Assembly (NCBI RefSeq): GCF_000342005.1
Contig: NZ_AOHO01000077.1
Location: 124,001 to 188,000 of the forward strand
Reading direction: 5' to 3'
DNA: 64,000 bases
From: Amycolatopsis decaplanina DSM 44594
GTDB taxonomy: Bacteria; Actinomycetota; Actinomycetes; Mycobacteriales; Pseudonocardiaceae
In this document: one piece after another, positions 16,422 to 24,391 of the stretch
Numbering within the stretch: the stretch's first letter is position 1
Layout: each line of letters opens with the position of its first letter
Position numbers and translations under genes: made by a program
Notes under the pieces: generated by a model
Databases searched by the model: none
What the model was told of the DNA's origin: nothing
Seen by the model: only the letters and a program-made list of their open reading frames with translations

Positions 16422-17093
16422 ATGAACGACTTCCAGCTTCCGATCGGGTCGCAGGCGCCCGGGATGCAGTCGCGGCTCCAGCTGCCGCAGTCGCGGTACG
16501 TCCTGCCCTCGTACGTCGAGCGCACGAGCTACGGCATCAAGGAATCGAACCCGTACAACAAGCTGTACGAAGAGCGCCAGATCATGCTCGGCGTGCAGAT
16601 CGACGACGCGTCGGCGAACGACGTGATGGTCCAGCTGCTGCACCTCGAGCACGAGGACCCGGACCGCGACATCATGATCCTGATCAACTCGCCCGGTGGC
16701 TCGTTCACCGCGCTGATGGCGATCTACGACACGATGCAGTACGTCCGCCCCGACATCGTCACCATGTGCATCGGGCAGGCCGCCTCGGCCGCCGCGGTGC
16801 TGCTGGCCGCCGGTACCCCGGGCAAGCGGTTCACGCTGCCGAACTCGCGGGTGCTGATCCACCAGCCCGCCACCGAGGGCACCTACGGCCAGGTGTCGGA
16901 CCTGGAGATCCAGGCCAACGAGATCCAGCGGGTGCGGCGCCAGATGGAGGTCATCCTGGCGAAGCACACGAAGAAGGACGCCGACGAGGTCAAGAAGGAC
17001 ATCGAGCGCGACAAGATCCTGACGGCCGACGAGGCCAAGGCGTACGGGATCGTCGACGAGGTGCTCGAGTACCGCAAGGCTTCGAGCAGCTGA
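16422..17093 (+). CDS. clpP2: ATP-dependent Clp protease proteolytic subunit 2
   Basis: 223 residues. Catalytic Ser in G-Q-A-A-S-A-A-A, His in L-I-H-Q-P, and the I-N-S-P-G-G-S-F loop. The N-terminal extension of about 30 residues before Y-G-I-K is usual for ClpP2 paralogues and is processed in relatives. AGGAGA precedes the ATG. Paired with clpP1; together they form the essential house-keeping protease core. Confidence 0.96.
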   Translation: MNDFQLPIGSQAPGMQSRLQLPQSRYVLPSYVERTSYGIKESNPYNKLYEERQIMLGVQIDDASANDVMVQLLHLEHEDPDRDIMILINSPGGSFTALMAIYDTMQYVRPDIVTMCIGQAASAAAVLLAAGTPGKRFTLPNSRVLIHQPATEGTYGQVSDLEIQANEIQRVRRQMEVILAKHTKKDADEVKKDIERDKILTADEAKAYGIVDEVLEYRKASSS

Positions 17094-17106
17094 TCGCGGG
17101 AGGGGA

Positions 17107-17137
17107 CCGGTGCGTGTCGGGAGACGACACGCACCGG
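17107..17137 (+). terminator. Hairpin after clpP2
   Basis: Perfect 13-bp arms CCGGTGCGTGTCG / CGACACGCACCGG around GGAGA, 13 nt after the clpP2 stop. It separates the clpP operon from clpX, whose own promoter must lie in the following 170 nt. Confidence 0.7.
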
Positions 17138-17311
17138 ATCCCTGGTCTATGGTCAGCTTCTGGCGTGCTCAGATGTGACGTTGGTTCTCCCGCCGACGGC
17201 ATCGGACGGGTACCGTCAGTGGCAGTGTGTGAGGCTCCGAGAGGTCATCCGTGACCGGGGCGGCAAGACAGTCAGGCGCGTATCGCGCCGGAGGGGACGA
17301 GGTCAACGGCC

Positions 17312-18607
17312 ATGGCACGGATCGGTGACGGCGGCGACCTGCTGAAATGTTCTTTCTGCGGCAAGAGCCAGAAGCAGGTGAAGAAGCTCATTGCCGGCCC
17401 CGGGGTCTACATCTGCGATGAGTGCATCGATCTCTGCAACGAGATCATCGAAGAGGAACTGGCCGAGGCCGGCGAGGTCAAGCTCGATGAGCTGCCCAAA
17501 CCCGCCGAGATCCACGAGTTCCTCGAGCAGTACATCATCGGCCAGGACGACGCGAAGCGGTCGCTGGCCGTGGCGGTGTACAACCACTACAAGCGTGTGC
17601 AGTCCGACGACAAGGCCGGGCCGAAGGATTCCAAGGACGAGACCGTCGAGCTGGCGAAGTCCAACATCCTGATGTTGGGGCCGACGGGCTGCGGCAAGAC
17701 CTATCTGGCCCAGACGCTGGCGAAGATGCTGAACGTCCCGTTCGCCATCGCGGATGCCACGGCGCTCACCGAAGCCGGGTACGTGGGCGAGGACGTCGAG
17801 AACATCCTGCTCAAGCTGATCCAGGCGGCGGACTACGACGTCAAGCGCGCCGAGACGGGCATCATCTACATCGACGAGGTCGACAAGATCGCCCGGAAGT
17901 CGGAGAACCCGTCGATCACCCGCGACGTGTCCGGCGAGGGCGTGCAGCAGGCGCTGCTGAAGATCCTCGAGGGCACCACCGCGTCGGTGCCGCCGCAGGG
18001 CGGCCGCAAGCACCCGCACCAGGAGTTCATCCAGATCGACACGACGAACGTGCTGTTCATCGTGGCCGGCGCGTTCGCCGGGCTGGAGAAGATCATCAAC
18101 GAGCGGGTCGGCAAGCGCGGCCTCGGGTTCGGCGCGGAGATCCGCACCAAGGCCGAGATCGACGAGAGCGACATCTTCTCCGACACCATGCCGGAGGATC
18201 TGATCAAGTTCGGGCTGATCCCGGAGTTCATCGGCCGCCTCCCGGTCGTGGCGACGGTGACCCACCTGGACAAGGACTCGCTGGTCAGCATCCTGACCAC
18301 GCCGCGCAACGCGCTGGTGAAGCAGTACAAGAAGCTCTTCGAGATGGACAACGTGGAGCTGGAGTTCACCAAGACCGCGCTCGAGGCCATCGCCGACCAG
18401 GCCGTGCTCCGCGGCACCGGTGCCCGAGGCCTGCGCGCGATCATGGAAGAGGTCCTGCAGCCGGTCATGTACGACATCCCCAGCCGCGACGACGTCGCGA
18501 AGGTCGTCATCACCGAGCAGACCGTCCGCGAGAACGTGAACCCGACGATCGTGGCGCGTCAGCCGTCACGCCGTCGCAACAGCGAGCGCGGCGAGAAGTC
18601 CGCCTAA
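17312..18607 (+). CDS. clpX: ATP-dependent Clp protease ATP-binding subunit ClpX
   Basis: 431 residues of usual length. N-terminal zinc-binding domain with C-S-F-C-G-K and C-D-E-C-I. AAA+ module with Walker A G-P-T-G-C-G-K-T (~120), Walker B I-I-Y-I-D-E-V-D, and the sensor-2 G-A-R-G-L-R near 375. The I-G-F-type ClpP-docking loop appears as L-G-F-G. It unfolds tagged substrates and feeds ClpP1P2. It is followed by a strong terminator. Confidence 0.97.
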   Translation: MARIGDGGDLLKCSFCGKSQKQVKKLIAGPGVYICDECIDLCNEIIEEELAEAGEVKLDELPKPAEIHEFLEQYIIGQDDAKRSLAVAVYNHYKRVQSDDKAGPKDSKDETVELAKSNILMLGPTGCGKTYLAQTLAKMLNVPFAIADATALTEAGYVGEDVENILLKLIQAADYDVKRAETGIIYIDEVDKIARKSENPSITRDVSGEGVQQALLKILEGTTASVPPQGGRKHPHQEFIQIDTTNVLFIVAGAFAGLEKIINERVGKRGLGFGAEIRTKAEIDESDIFSDTMPEDLIKFGLIPEFIGRLPVVATVTHLDKDSLVSILTTPRNALVKQYKKLFEMDNVELEFTKTALEAIADQAVLRGTGARGLRAIMEEVLQPVMYDIPSRDDVAKVVITEQTVRENVNPTIVARQPSRRRNSERGEKSA

Positions 18608-18637
18608 GGATCGCCACTTCGAAGCACGCTGTCGTCA

Positions 18638-18675
18638 CCGATGCCCCGGCCTGATTCTTCCGGCCGGGGCATCGG
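18638..18675 (+). terminator. Rho-independent terminator after clpX
   Basis: Perfect 14-bp arms CCGATGCCCCGGCC / GGCCGGGGCATCGG with a 10-nt loop, directly followed by TTTCT. Confidence 0.85.
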
Positions 18676-18712
18676 TTTCTCCGGCCCGGTCCGGCCGGTG
18701 ACCGGACCGGGA

Positions 18713-18718
18713 TAGGAT
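18713..18718 (+). promoter_or_regulatory. -10 element TAGGAT, leaderless start for the 18.7-kb gene
   Basis: TAGGAT ends six nt before the GTG at 18725, the spacing of a leaderless actinobacterial transcript. This favours GTG 18725 over the overlapping ATG 18722; the proteins differ by one residue. Confidence 0.5.
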
Positions 18719-18721
18719 GCG

Positions 18722-19105
18722 ATGGTGCCGCTGACTCCCACGAAGGACGAAAACGAGGCTCCCGAACTGGCAGCCGCGAGTCCACGCGAGGTCAGGGGAC
18801 TCGTCGAACTCACCGAACGCATCGTCGTCGGGGCCTACCGCGGGCATCCGTGGATCCCGCGCGCGCTGACGATCGCACTGGGCGTCCTGGTGGCGACCTG
18901 CCTGGTGGCCGGTGTCGTCCGCTTGTCGCCACTTCCGCTGATCCCGCTGCCGTTTTTCGCCGTTTCGGCGTACGCGCTCATCCGGATCAAGGCGGCGCGA
19001 AGCGCGGAGGCGAACCAGTCGCTCGTCGCGTGGACCGGACTGTTCACCGGTGCGACGCTCGCCGGATTCTGGTTGATCTCGATGGCGGGGCGCTGGCTCG
19101 GCTGA
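18722..19105 (+). CDS. Small multi-pass membrane protein, unknown function
   Basis: About 127 residues. A charged N-terminal cytoplasmic region of about 47 residues is followed by two to three hydrophobic helices (about 50-67, 70-86 and 103-122). No family recognised. It starts at or next to a leaderless promoter and lies alone between clpX and the anti-sigma factor gene, on the same strand. Confidence 0.7.
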   Translation: MVPLTPTKDENEAPELAAASPREVRGLVELTERIVVGAYRGHPWIPRALTIALGVLVATCLVAGVVRLSPLPLIPLPFFAVSAYALIRIKAARSAEANQSLVAWTGLFTGATLAGFWLISMAGRWLG

Positions 19106-19143
19106 TCAGCCGACACTATTTTCGGACTTTCCTCCATTAGCGG

Positions 19144-19170
19144 GGTTTCAGAATCACCTCGACGGGGTAT
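19144..19170 (+). promoter_or_regulatory. SigF/SigB-type promoter GGTTTC-N15-GGGTAT
   Basis: GGTTTC at 19144-19149 and GGGTAT at 19165-19170 are separated by 15 nt, matching the consensus of the mycobacterial SigF and streptomycete SigB class of stress sigma factors. The GTG start lies 9 nt after the -10, so the leader is very short or absent. The gene driven encodes an anti-sigma-type protein. Confidence 0.7.
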
Positions 19171-19179
19171 GACGAGTCC

Positions 19180-20100
19180 GTGACAGTCACCGTGGGTCCC
19201 TTCTCTCATGTGGGCCTGCTCTACTCTTGTGACTCTGAGTACCTGGATGGCACGGTTCCGTACATCCTGGAGGGGCTGAAGCTCGACGAGCCCGTCGCGG
19301 TGGCCGTGCCGGGCCGGAACCTGACGCTGATCGAGGCCGCCCTGGGCGATGCCGCCGCCGAGGTCGAACTCATCGACATGACCGAAGCGGGCCGCAACCC
19401 GGGCCGCATCATCCCCGGCGTACTGCTCGCGTTCGCGGACAACCGGCCGGGTCCGGTCCGGATCATCGGCGAGCCGATCTGGGCGGGCCGGTCGACCATC
19501 GAGTACCCGGCGTGCGCGCAGCACGAGGCGCTGATCAACTTCGCCTTCGGCGGCCGTGACCTCGGCATCCTGTGCCCGTACGACCGGACCCGGCTCGAAG
19601 ACGACGTCCTCGCCGATGCCGAGCGCACTCACCCGATCCTCTCCGGCTCGGGCGGCGATCGCCCGAGCGAGCGGTACGCCCCCGACGCGGTCATCGACAA
19701 GTACAACCTGCCGCTGCCCGAGCCGCTGGCGGCCGACGCGTTCCGCTTCGACCTCGCCAGGCTCGCCGCGGTGCGCCACTTCGCGCAGAACCGGGCCGAG
19801 GAGAGCGGACTCGCCCCGGGCCGGGTGGACGACCTCGTACTAGCCGTGGCGGAATTGTCGGCCAACAGTGTGCTGCACGGTTCGGGTCACGGTGTCGTCC
19901 GTGTCTGGCGCGACGAGGACCACGTGCTCTGCGAGGTCATCGACGAAGGCACACTGAGCGATCCGCTGGCGGGCCGTCGTCCCGCCTCGCCGGGACAGAT
20001 CGGCGGACGCGGTCTGGTGCTCGTGAACCAGGTCGCCGATCTGGTCCGGCAGTACCGGAGACCGGGCTCGACCGTGACCAGGATCTACTTCCGCGTCTGA
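19180..20100 (+). CDS. MEDS-domain / HATPase anti-sigma factor regulatory protein (RsbA-like)
   Basis: 306 residues. The N-terminal ~190 residues match the MEDS sensor domain (H-V-G-L-L-Y, then C-P-Y-D). The C-terminal ~120 residues form an RsbW-type ATPase with the N box E-L-S-A-N-S-V-L-H-G and G-G-R-G-L. Such proteins bind a partner sigma factor or its anti-anti-sigma factor and release it in response to a signal. No sigma factor is encoded next to it. Its promoter is itself of the SigF/SigB class, suggesting feedback. Confidence 0.85.
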   Translation: MTVTVGPFSHVGLLYSCDSEYLDGTVPYILEGLKLDEPVAVAVPGRNLTLIEAALGDAAAEVELIDMTEAGRNPGRIIPGVLLAFADNRPGPVRIIGEPIWAGRSTIEYPACAQHEALINFAFGGRDLGILCPYDRTRLEDDVLADAERTHPILSGSGGDRPSERYAPDAVIDKYNLPLPEPLAADAFRFDLARLAAVRHFAQNRAEESGLAPGRVDDLVLAVAELSANSVLHGSGHGVVRVWRDEDHVLCEVIDEGTLSDPLAGRRPASPGQIGGRGLVLVNQVADLVRQYRRPGSTVTRIYFRV

Positions 20101-20107
20101 ACGGACG

Positions 20108-21049
20108 TCAGGCCCTCTTCGGGACGTGTTTGCCGAGGAACGCGATCAGGCTCGGCACGACCGTGCGGTTGAAGGTGTCGCCGTGCTTGCCGCGCGCGGT
20201 GTGGGCGACCATGGGCCGCGCTTCGGAGATGAACTTCCGCACCCCGCCGATGAACGGGTCTTCGGTCCCGCACCAGATCCCCGTCGGCACGCTCTTGGTG
20301 ACATCGATGTGGCGCAACGGATCCAGCGAGCCCCAGTCGGCGGCGTCGCGGAACGCGCGCCGTTTGCTCATCTCCGCCCACGACGTGATCAGGGCGGGCG
20401 CGAGCGCCGCGACCGCGGCGGGCGGGCGACGGCGTTCCAGACGTCGCCGGGTGTACAGCAGTGCGCCGAAGCCGCCCATCGAAAGCCCGGTGGCGGCGAA
20501 CGGCTGTCCGTCCTGGCCGCCGAGGCCGCGTGCGGCCAGCCAGCGGGGGACTTCTTCGAGCAGCATCGCCATCGGGTTGTCGCCGGGCTGGTTCTCGTGC
20601 CAGTAGTGGTCGCCGCCGTCGACCGCGACGAACCCGAAGGGGGGCACAGCCTTGCGGGCGACGTCGCTGCCGAGTTGCTTGAGCAGCCCCGTCGGGGCCG
20701 CGTGCCGCGCGGTGCCGTGGAGGCCGTGCAGCATCAGCGACATCGGTAGGCCCTTGGGCGGCGCCTTGGTCGGCAGCAGCAGCACGAGATCGACCTCGCG
20801 TCCCCGGGCTTCGGAGTAGACGCGTTCGACGCGGGGGCTGCCCAGCTGGGTGGCCGGGGTCGGCGACGCGACGCCGAGCGCCCGCTGGAGCGCTTCGCTG
20901 AACGGCAGGGCTCCGGTGGCCGTTCCGGCGGCGAGCCCGGCGACTCCGAGACCGGAAGCGCCGGCGATCAGCACGGAACGACGGCTCAGCCACCGACGGG
21001 CGCCGTCCACCCCCGGCAGCGTCGTGTGCCCCTGGTCGTCGTCGTTCAC
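20108..21049 (-). CDS. Tat-exported alpha/beta hydrolase (esterase family)
   Basis: 313 residues. A twin-arginine signal (R-R-S-V-L-I followed by a Gly/Ala-rich helix, residues ~19-47) directs export. The hydrolase has the oxyanion L-M-L-H-G-L-H-G, the nucleophile elbow G-L-S-M-G-G near residue 190, and a late H-G-D-T-F carrying the catalytic His. It resembles the antigen-85-like/esterase D superfamily. GTG 21049 is preceded by a G-rich site. It converges with the anti-sigma gene, the stops being 7 nt apart. Confidence 0.82.
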   Translation of the reverse strand: MNDDDQGHTTLPGVDGARRWLSRRSVLIAGASGLGVAGLAAGTATGALPFSEALQRALGVASPTPATQLGSPRVERVYSEARGREVDLVLLLPTKAPPKGLPMSLMLHGLHGTARHAAPTGLLKQLGSDVARKAVPPFGFVAVDGGDHYWHENQPGDNPMAMLLEEVPRWLAARGLGGQDGQPFAATGLSMGGFGALLYTRRRLERRRPPAAVAALAPALITSWAEMSKRRAFRDAADWGSLDPLRHIDVTKSVPTGIWCGTEDPFIGGVRKFISEARPMVAHTARGKHGDTFNRTVVPSLIAFLGKHVPKRA

Positions 21050-21147
21050 CGATCCCGTTCCCCCCCGTTGTGCTTCTACCAGGTCAGACGTGCGTTTCCG
21101 CTCGAAGGTTGCACGATTCGCCGACCTGTGACCGGGGTATCGCCGGA

Positions 21148-21846
21148 TCAGGTGCCGATGTTTCCCTCTTTCGCGCGCCACGCCTCGATCGAGACCCGTG
21201 CGGACCGCGTCGCGGCCTCGTAAGTGTCGCCGAGACCCACGCCGAGGGCGGTGGCCAGGGGAATCAGGATGTGGTCCACGCCATTCCCGCCGTCGCCGAA
21301 GTGGCCGGCGACCTCCAGCGTGATGTAGCCGTGCACGGCGCTCCAGAGCTGGGCGGCGACTTCGAACTCCGGGGCGGGCCGGAACCGGCCGGCGTCGATC
21401 ACCCGTTTCGCGGCGCGGACGAGGTAGCCGAAGGCCTCCACGCCTTCTTCGCTGAGGTTCTCGCGGGTTTCCTCGTTGGTCATGTCGCCCAGCGCCGCCC
21501 TCTGCCCGTTGGGCTGGCTCTGTCCGAAGGTCACCGCGTAGAGCTGCGGGTTGTCCACCACGGTCCGCCGGTATGCCAGCGCCAAGGTGAGGATGTCGGC
21601 CACCGGATCGCCGGTTTCCCCGACCTCGCCCAGATTCGCCGACAGCCGCCGGAAGCCCTCGCGCGCGACCTCGTCCACCAGCGCGCTCATCCCGCCGAAA
21701 TGGGTGTACACGGCCATGGTCGACGCGCCGATCTCGGCCGCCAGCTTGCGGGCCTGGAGCGCTTCCGGGCCGCCGTCGGAGAGCAGCCGGATCGCCGCCT
21801 CGATCAGCTTGGCCTTGACCTCGGCGGCGGAAGGTTTCGGTGCCAT
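21148..21846 (-). CDS. TetR-family regulator, divergent from carotenoid oxygenase
   Basis: 232 residues. N-terminal helix-turn-helix at about 15-60 with A-A-E-I-G-A-S-T-M-A-V-Y-T-H-F, followed by a TetR_C-type ligand domain. It is separated by 82 nt from the oxygenase start, and two ATAAC-N3-GTTAT palindromes lie in that gap. Local repression of itself and the oxygenase is the simplest reading. The ligand may be a carotenoid or apocarotenoid; that is inference. Confidence 0.88.
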   Translation of the reverse strand: MAPKPSAAEVKAKLIEAAIRLLSDGGPEALQARKLAAEIGASTMAVYTHFGGMSALVDEVAREGFRRLSANLGEVGETGDPVADILTLALAYRRTVVDNPQLYAVTFGQSQPNGQRAALGDMTNEETRENLSEEGVEAFGYLVRAAKRVIDAGRFRPAPEFEVAAQLWSAVHGYITLEVAGHFGDGGNGVDHILIPLATALGVGLGDTYEAATRSARVSIEAWRAKEGNIGT

Positions 21847-21861
21847 GCTTGCCAGTATTCC

Positions 21862-21897
21862 ATAACCCTGTTATAAACGTATCCATAACCGCGTTAT
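21862..21897. promoter_or_regulatory. Twin TetR operators ATAAC-N3-GTTAT
   Basis: Two perfect 13-bp palindromes at 21862-21874 and 21885-21897, centres 23 bp apart (about two helical turns). They lie between the divergent tetR and oxygenase starts. The A/T-rich patch stands out from the surrounding GC-rich DNA. Confidence 0.75.
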
Positions 21898-21928
21898 ATC
21901 GCCGCAGTCATCGATCAGGGGGCCTGTG

Positions 21929-23374
21929 ATGGGCAACAAGTTCCTCGAGGGCAACTTCGCCCCCGTCAGCCGTGAGCACACGATCACCGAACTGAGCGTC
22001 ACCGGTCACATCCCGGAGTACCTGGACGGGCGCTATCTGCGGAACGGGCCGAACCCGCTGTCCGAAGTGGACCCGGCGACCTATCACTGGTTCATGGGCG
22101 ACGGCATGGTGCACGGCGTCCGGCTGCGGGACGGCCGCGCCGAGTGGTACCGCAACCGCTGGGTCCGCAACCCCCGGCTGTCACGCGAGATCGGCGAGCG
22201 CTGGGAAGGCGGATCGGTCTCCGGAGTCGCCTCCATGGGGGCCAACACGAACGTGATCGGCCACGCGGGCAAGACCCTCGCGCTGATCGAGGGCGGCGCC
22301 TCCAGTTTCGAACTGACCGACGAACTCGACACCCTCGGCGCCTGCGACTTCGACGGCACCCTTCCCGGCGGCTACACCGCCCATCCGAAGCGCGACCCGG
22401 AGACCGGCGAACTGCACGCCGTGTCGTACTTCTTCGGCTGGGGCAACAAGGTGCAGTACTCGGTCATCGACGCCGAGGGCCGCGCGCGGCGCAAGGTGGA
22501 CGTCGAGGTCGCCGGCTCGCCGATGATGCACGACTTCTCCCTGACCGAGAAGCACGTCGTCTTCTACGATCTCCCGGTCACGTTCGAGGCCGAGCAGGCC
22601 GTCTCCGCGTCCGTCCCGTCCTTCCTGCGCGTCCCCGCCCAGCTGGTGATCTCCGCGCTGGTGGGCAAGGTGAAGGTGCCGGACCCGTTCGGCGCGCGGC
22701 TGCGCCGGCGGATCTCGGGCAACGCCGGTCTGCCGTACCGCTGGAACCCGGAATACCCGGCGCGGATCGGTGTCATGCCGCGGGAGGGCGGCAACGGCGA
22801 CGTCCGCTGGTTCGAGATCGAGCCGTGCTACGTGTTCCACCCGATGAACGCCTACGACGACGGCGACGACATCGTGCTGGACGTCGTCCGGCACCCGAAG
22901 ATGTTCGCCACCGAGTTGCTCGGGCCGGCCGAGGGGCCGCCGACCCTGGACCGCTGGACCATCGACCTGACCGTCGGCAAGGTCGTCGAGGAACGCCTCG
23001 ACGACCAGGGCCAGGAGTTCCCGCGCGTCGACGAGCGGCTGGTCGGGCGACGGCACCGCTTCGGCTACTCGGTGTCCACAAAGGATGGATCGGCGTCCTC
23101 GGGTGCCTTGCTGAAGCACGATCTGTGGAACCGGTCGGTCCGGAGCAAGCGGTTCGGCGACGGAGCACAGGTGGGGGAGTTCGTGTTCGTCCCGTCCTCA
23201 GTGGACGCGGGCGAGGACGAGGGCGTGCTGATGGGGTTCGTCTACGATCCCGCGACGCAGAAGAGCGATCTGACCATTTTGGACGCGGAAACGCTGGAAA
23301 CCGTGGGCGCCGTGCACCTGCCGGACCGGGTGCCGAACGGCTTCCACGGCAACTGGGTCGGCACGGAGGGCTGA
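21929..23374 (+). CDS. Carotenoid cleavage oxygenase family protein
   Basis: 481 residues of the RPE65/CCD family. The N-terminus has the D-G-R-Y-L-R-N-G-P-N-P signature. The iron-ligand histidines can be placed in Y-T-A-H-P-K, M-M-H-D-F, F-H-P-M-N-A and the terminal F-H-G-N-W. It oxidatively cleaves a double bond of a carotenoid, apocarotenoid or stilbene-like substrate with Fe(II) and O2. ATG 21929 fits the AGGGGG site best; GTG 21926 is an alternative. No carotenoid biosynthesis gene is in the window. Confidence 0.92.
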   Translation: MGNKFLEGNFAPVSREHTITELSVTGHIPEYLDGRYLRNGPNPLSEVDPATYHWFMGDGMVHGVRLRDGRAEWYRNRWVRNPRLSREIGERWEGGSVSGVASMGANTNVIGHAGKTLALIEGGASSFELTDELDTLGACDFDGTLPGGYTAHPKRDPETGELHAVSYFFGWGNKVQYSVIDAEGRARRKVDVEVAGSPMMHDFSLTEKHVVFYDLPVTFEAEQAVSASVPSFLRVPAQLVISALVGKVKVPDPFGARLRRRISGNAGLPYRWNPEYPARIGVMPREGGNGDVRWFEIEPCYVFHPMNAYDDGDDIVLDVVRHPKMFATELLGPAEGPPTLDRWTIDLTVGKVVEERLDDQGQEFPRVDERLVGRRHRFGYSVSTKDGSASSGALLKHDLWNRSVRSKRFGDGAQVGEFVFVPSSVDAGEDEGVLMGFVYDPATQKSDLTILDAETLETVGAVHLPDRVPNGFHGNWVGTEG

Positions 23375-23445
23375 GGGGACTTTCCCCTCATGCCATGCGG
23401 TGAAGGGCGCTTTCGTCTCGTGAGATGCGGGGAAAGCGTCCTTCA
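23372..23445. terminator. Double hairpin between convergent oxygenase and fdhD genes
   Basis: First hairpin TGAGGGGA / TCCCCTCA (23372-23390) includes the oxygenase stop. The second has 14-bp arms TGAAGGGCGCTTTC / GAAAGCGTCCTTCA (23401-23414 and 23432-23445, one G-T pair) and includes the fdhD stop. The pair closes both converging genes. Confidence 0.7.
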
Positions 23446-24276
23446 GCCTCCGAGGCCCAGCACCCGCTGTTCGCCGCTGTAGAGGTTCATGCTGTCGCCG
23501 CGCAGGAAGCCGATGAGGGTCATGCCGTTCTCCTCGGCCAGTTCCGCGGCCAGCGACGACGGCGCGGAAACCGCCGCCAGTAGACCGATCCCGGCCATGG
23601 CGGCCTTCTGTACCAGTTCGAACGACGCACGGCCGGAGACCAGCAGACCGGTGTCCGCCGCGGGGATCCGGCCCTCCTGCAGAGCCCAGCCGAGCACCTT
23701 GTCGACGGCGTTGTGCCTGCCGACGTCCTCGCGGACGACGGCGAGATTCCCGTCGCCGTCGAACAGGGCGGCAGCGTGCAACCCGCCGGTGCTGGAGAAC
23801 ACCTTCTGGTGCGCGCGGAGCGTGTCCGGAAGCTTCGCCAGGACGTCGGTGCCGACCGTGAACTCGGACTTCTCCGGTGAAAACCGGCTCCGCAGCCTGA
23901 CCGCGTCGAGCGCGGCCTTACCGCAGACACCGCACGAGGACGTGGTGTAGAAGTTCCGCTCGACGCCCGTCTCCGGCGGTGCGACACCTTCGGCCAGTGC
24001 GATGTCCAGGACGTTGTAGGTGTTGCGGCCCTGGTCGTCGACGCCGTCGCAGTACCGCGCGACCGCGACGTCCTCGCGGGAAGTGAGCACGCCCTCGGAC
24101 AGCAGGAACCCGTGCGCGAGTTCGACGTCGTTGCCGGGCGTCCGCATGGTGACCGCGAGTGCCTTCCCGCCGACGCGGATCTCCAGCGGTTCTTCGGCCG
24201 CGAGCGCGTCGGGCCGTCGTACGTCCTTGGTCGCGGAGATCTTCCGCACCGGACGCCGCACCGTCACCCTGCCCAC
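23443..24276 (-). CDS. fdhD: Formate dehydrogenase accessory sulfurtransferase FdhD
   Basis: 277 residues. FdhD family, with the C-x-x-C of S-S-C-G-V-C-G-K carrying the transferred sulfur, then F-x-x-T-G-G-L-H-A-A and the R-E-D-V-G-R-H-N-A-V-D-K block. It sulfurates the molybdenum cofactor of formate dehydrogenases. GTG 24276 is preceded by AAAGGTGG at seven nt. An OFA transporter is divergent from it, and an FdhF-like enzyme lies 5 kb away, so the genes form a loose formate module. Confidence 0.95.
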   Translation of the reverse strand: MGRVTVRRPVRKISATKDVRRPDALAAEEPLEIRVGGKALAVTMRTPGNDVELAHGFLLSEGVLTSREDVAVARYCDGVDDQGRNTYNVLDIALAEGVAPPETGVERNFYTTSSCGVCGKAALDAVRLRSRFSPEKSEFTVGTDVLAKLPDTLRAHQKVFSSTGGLHAAALFDGDGNLAVVREDVGRHNAVDKVLGWALQEGRIPAADTGLLVSGRASFELVQKAAMAGIGLLAAVSAPSSLAAELAEENGMTLIGFLRGDSMNLYSGEQRVLGLGG

Positions 24277-24391
24277 GTGTGGTCCACCTTTCTGCCCGTT
24301 CGACGCTGAAACATTCGACACCTGCGTACTGCAACGCCGGGAATTAAGTAATACATTCCCAGTGCACATCCTCAGAGTACGGAGGCGCCGG

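Noticed and set aside
18608..18721. Small RNA or gene between clpX and the next gene
   Set aside because: The region is accounted for by the clpX terminator and the leaderless promoter; nothing else is visible.
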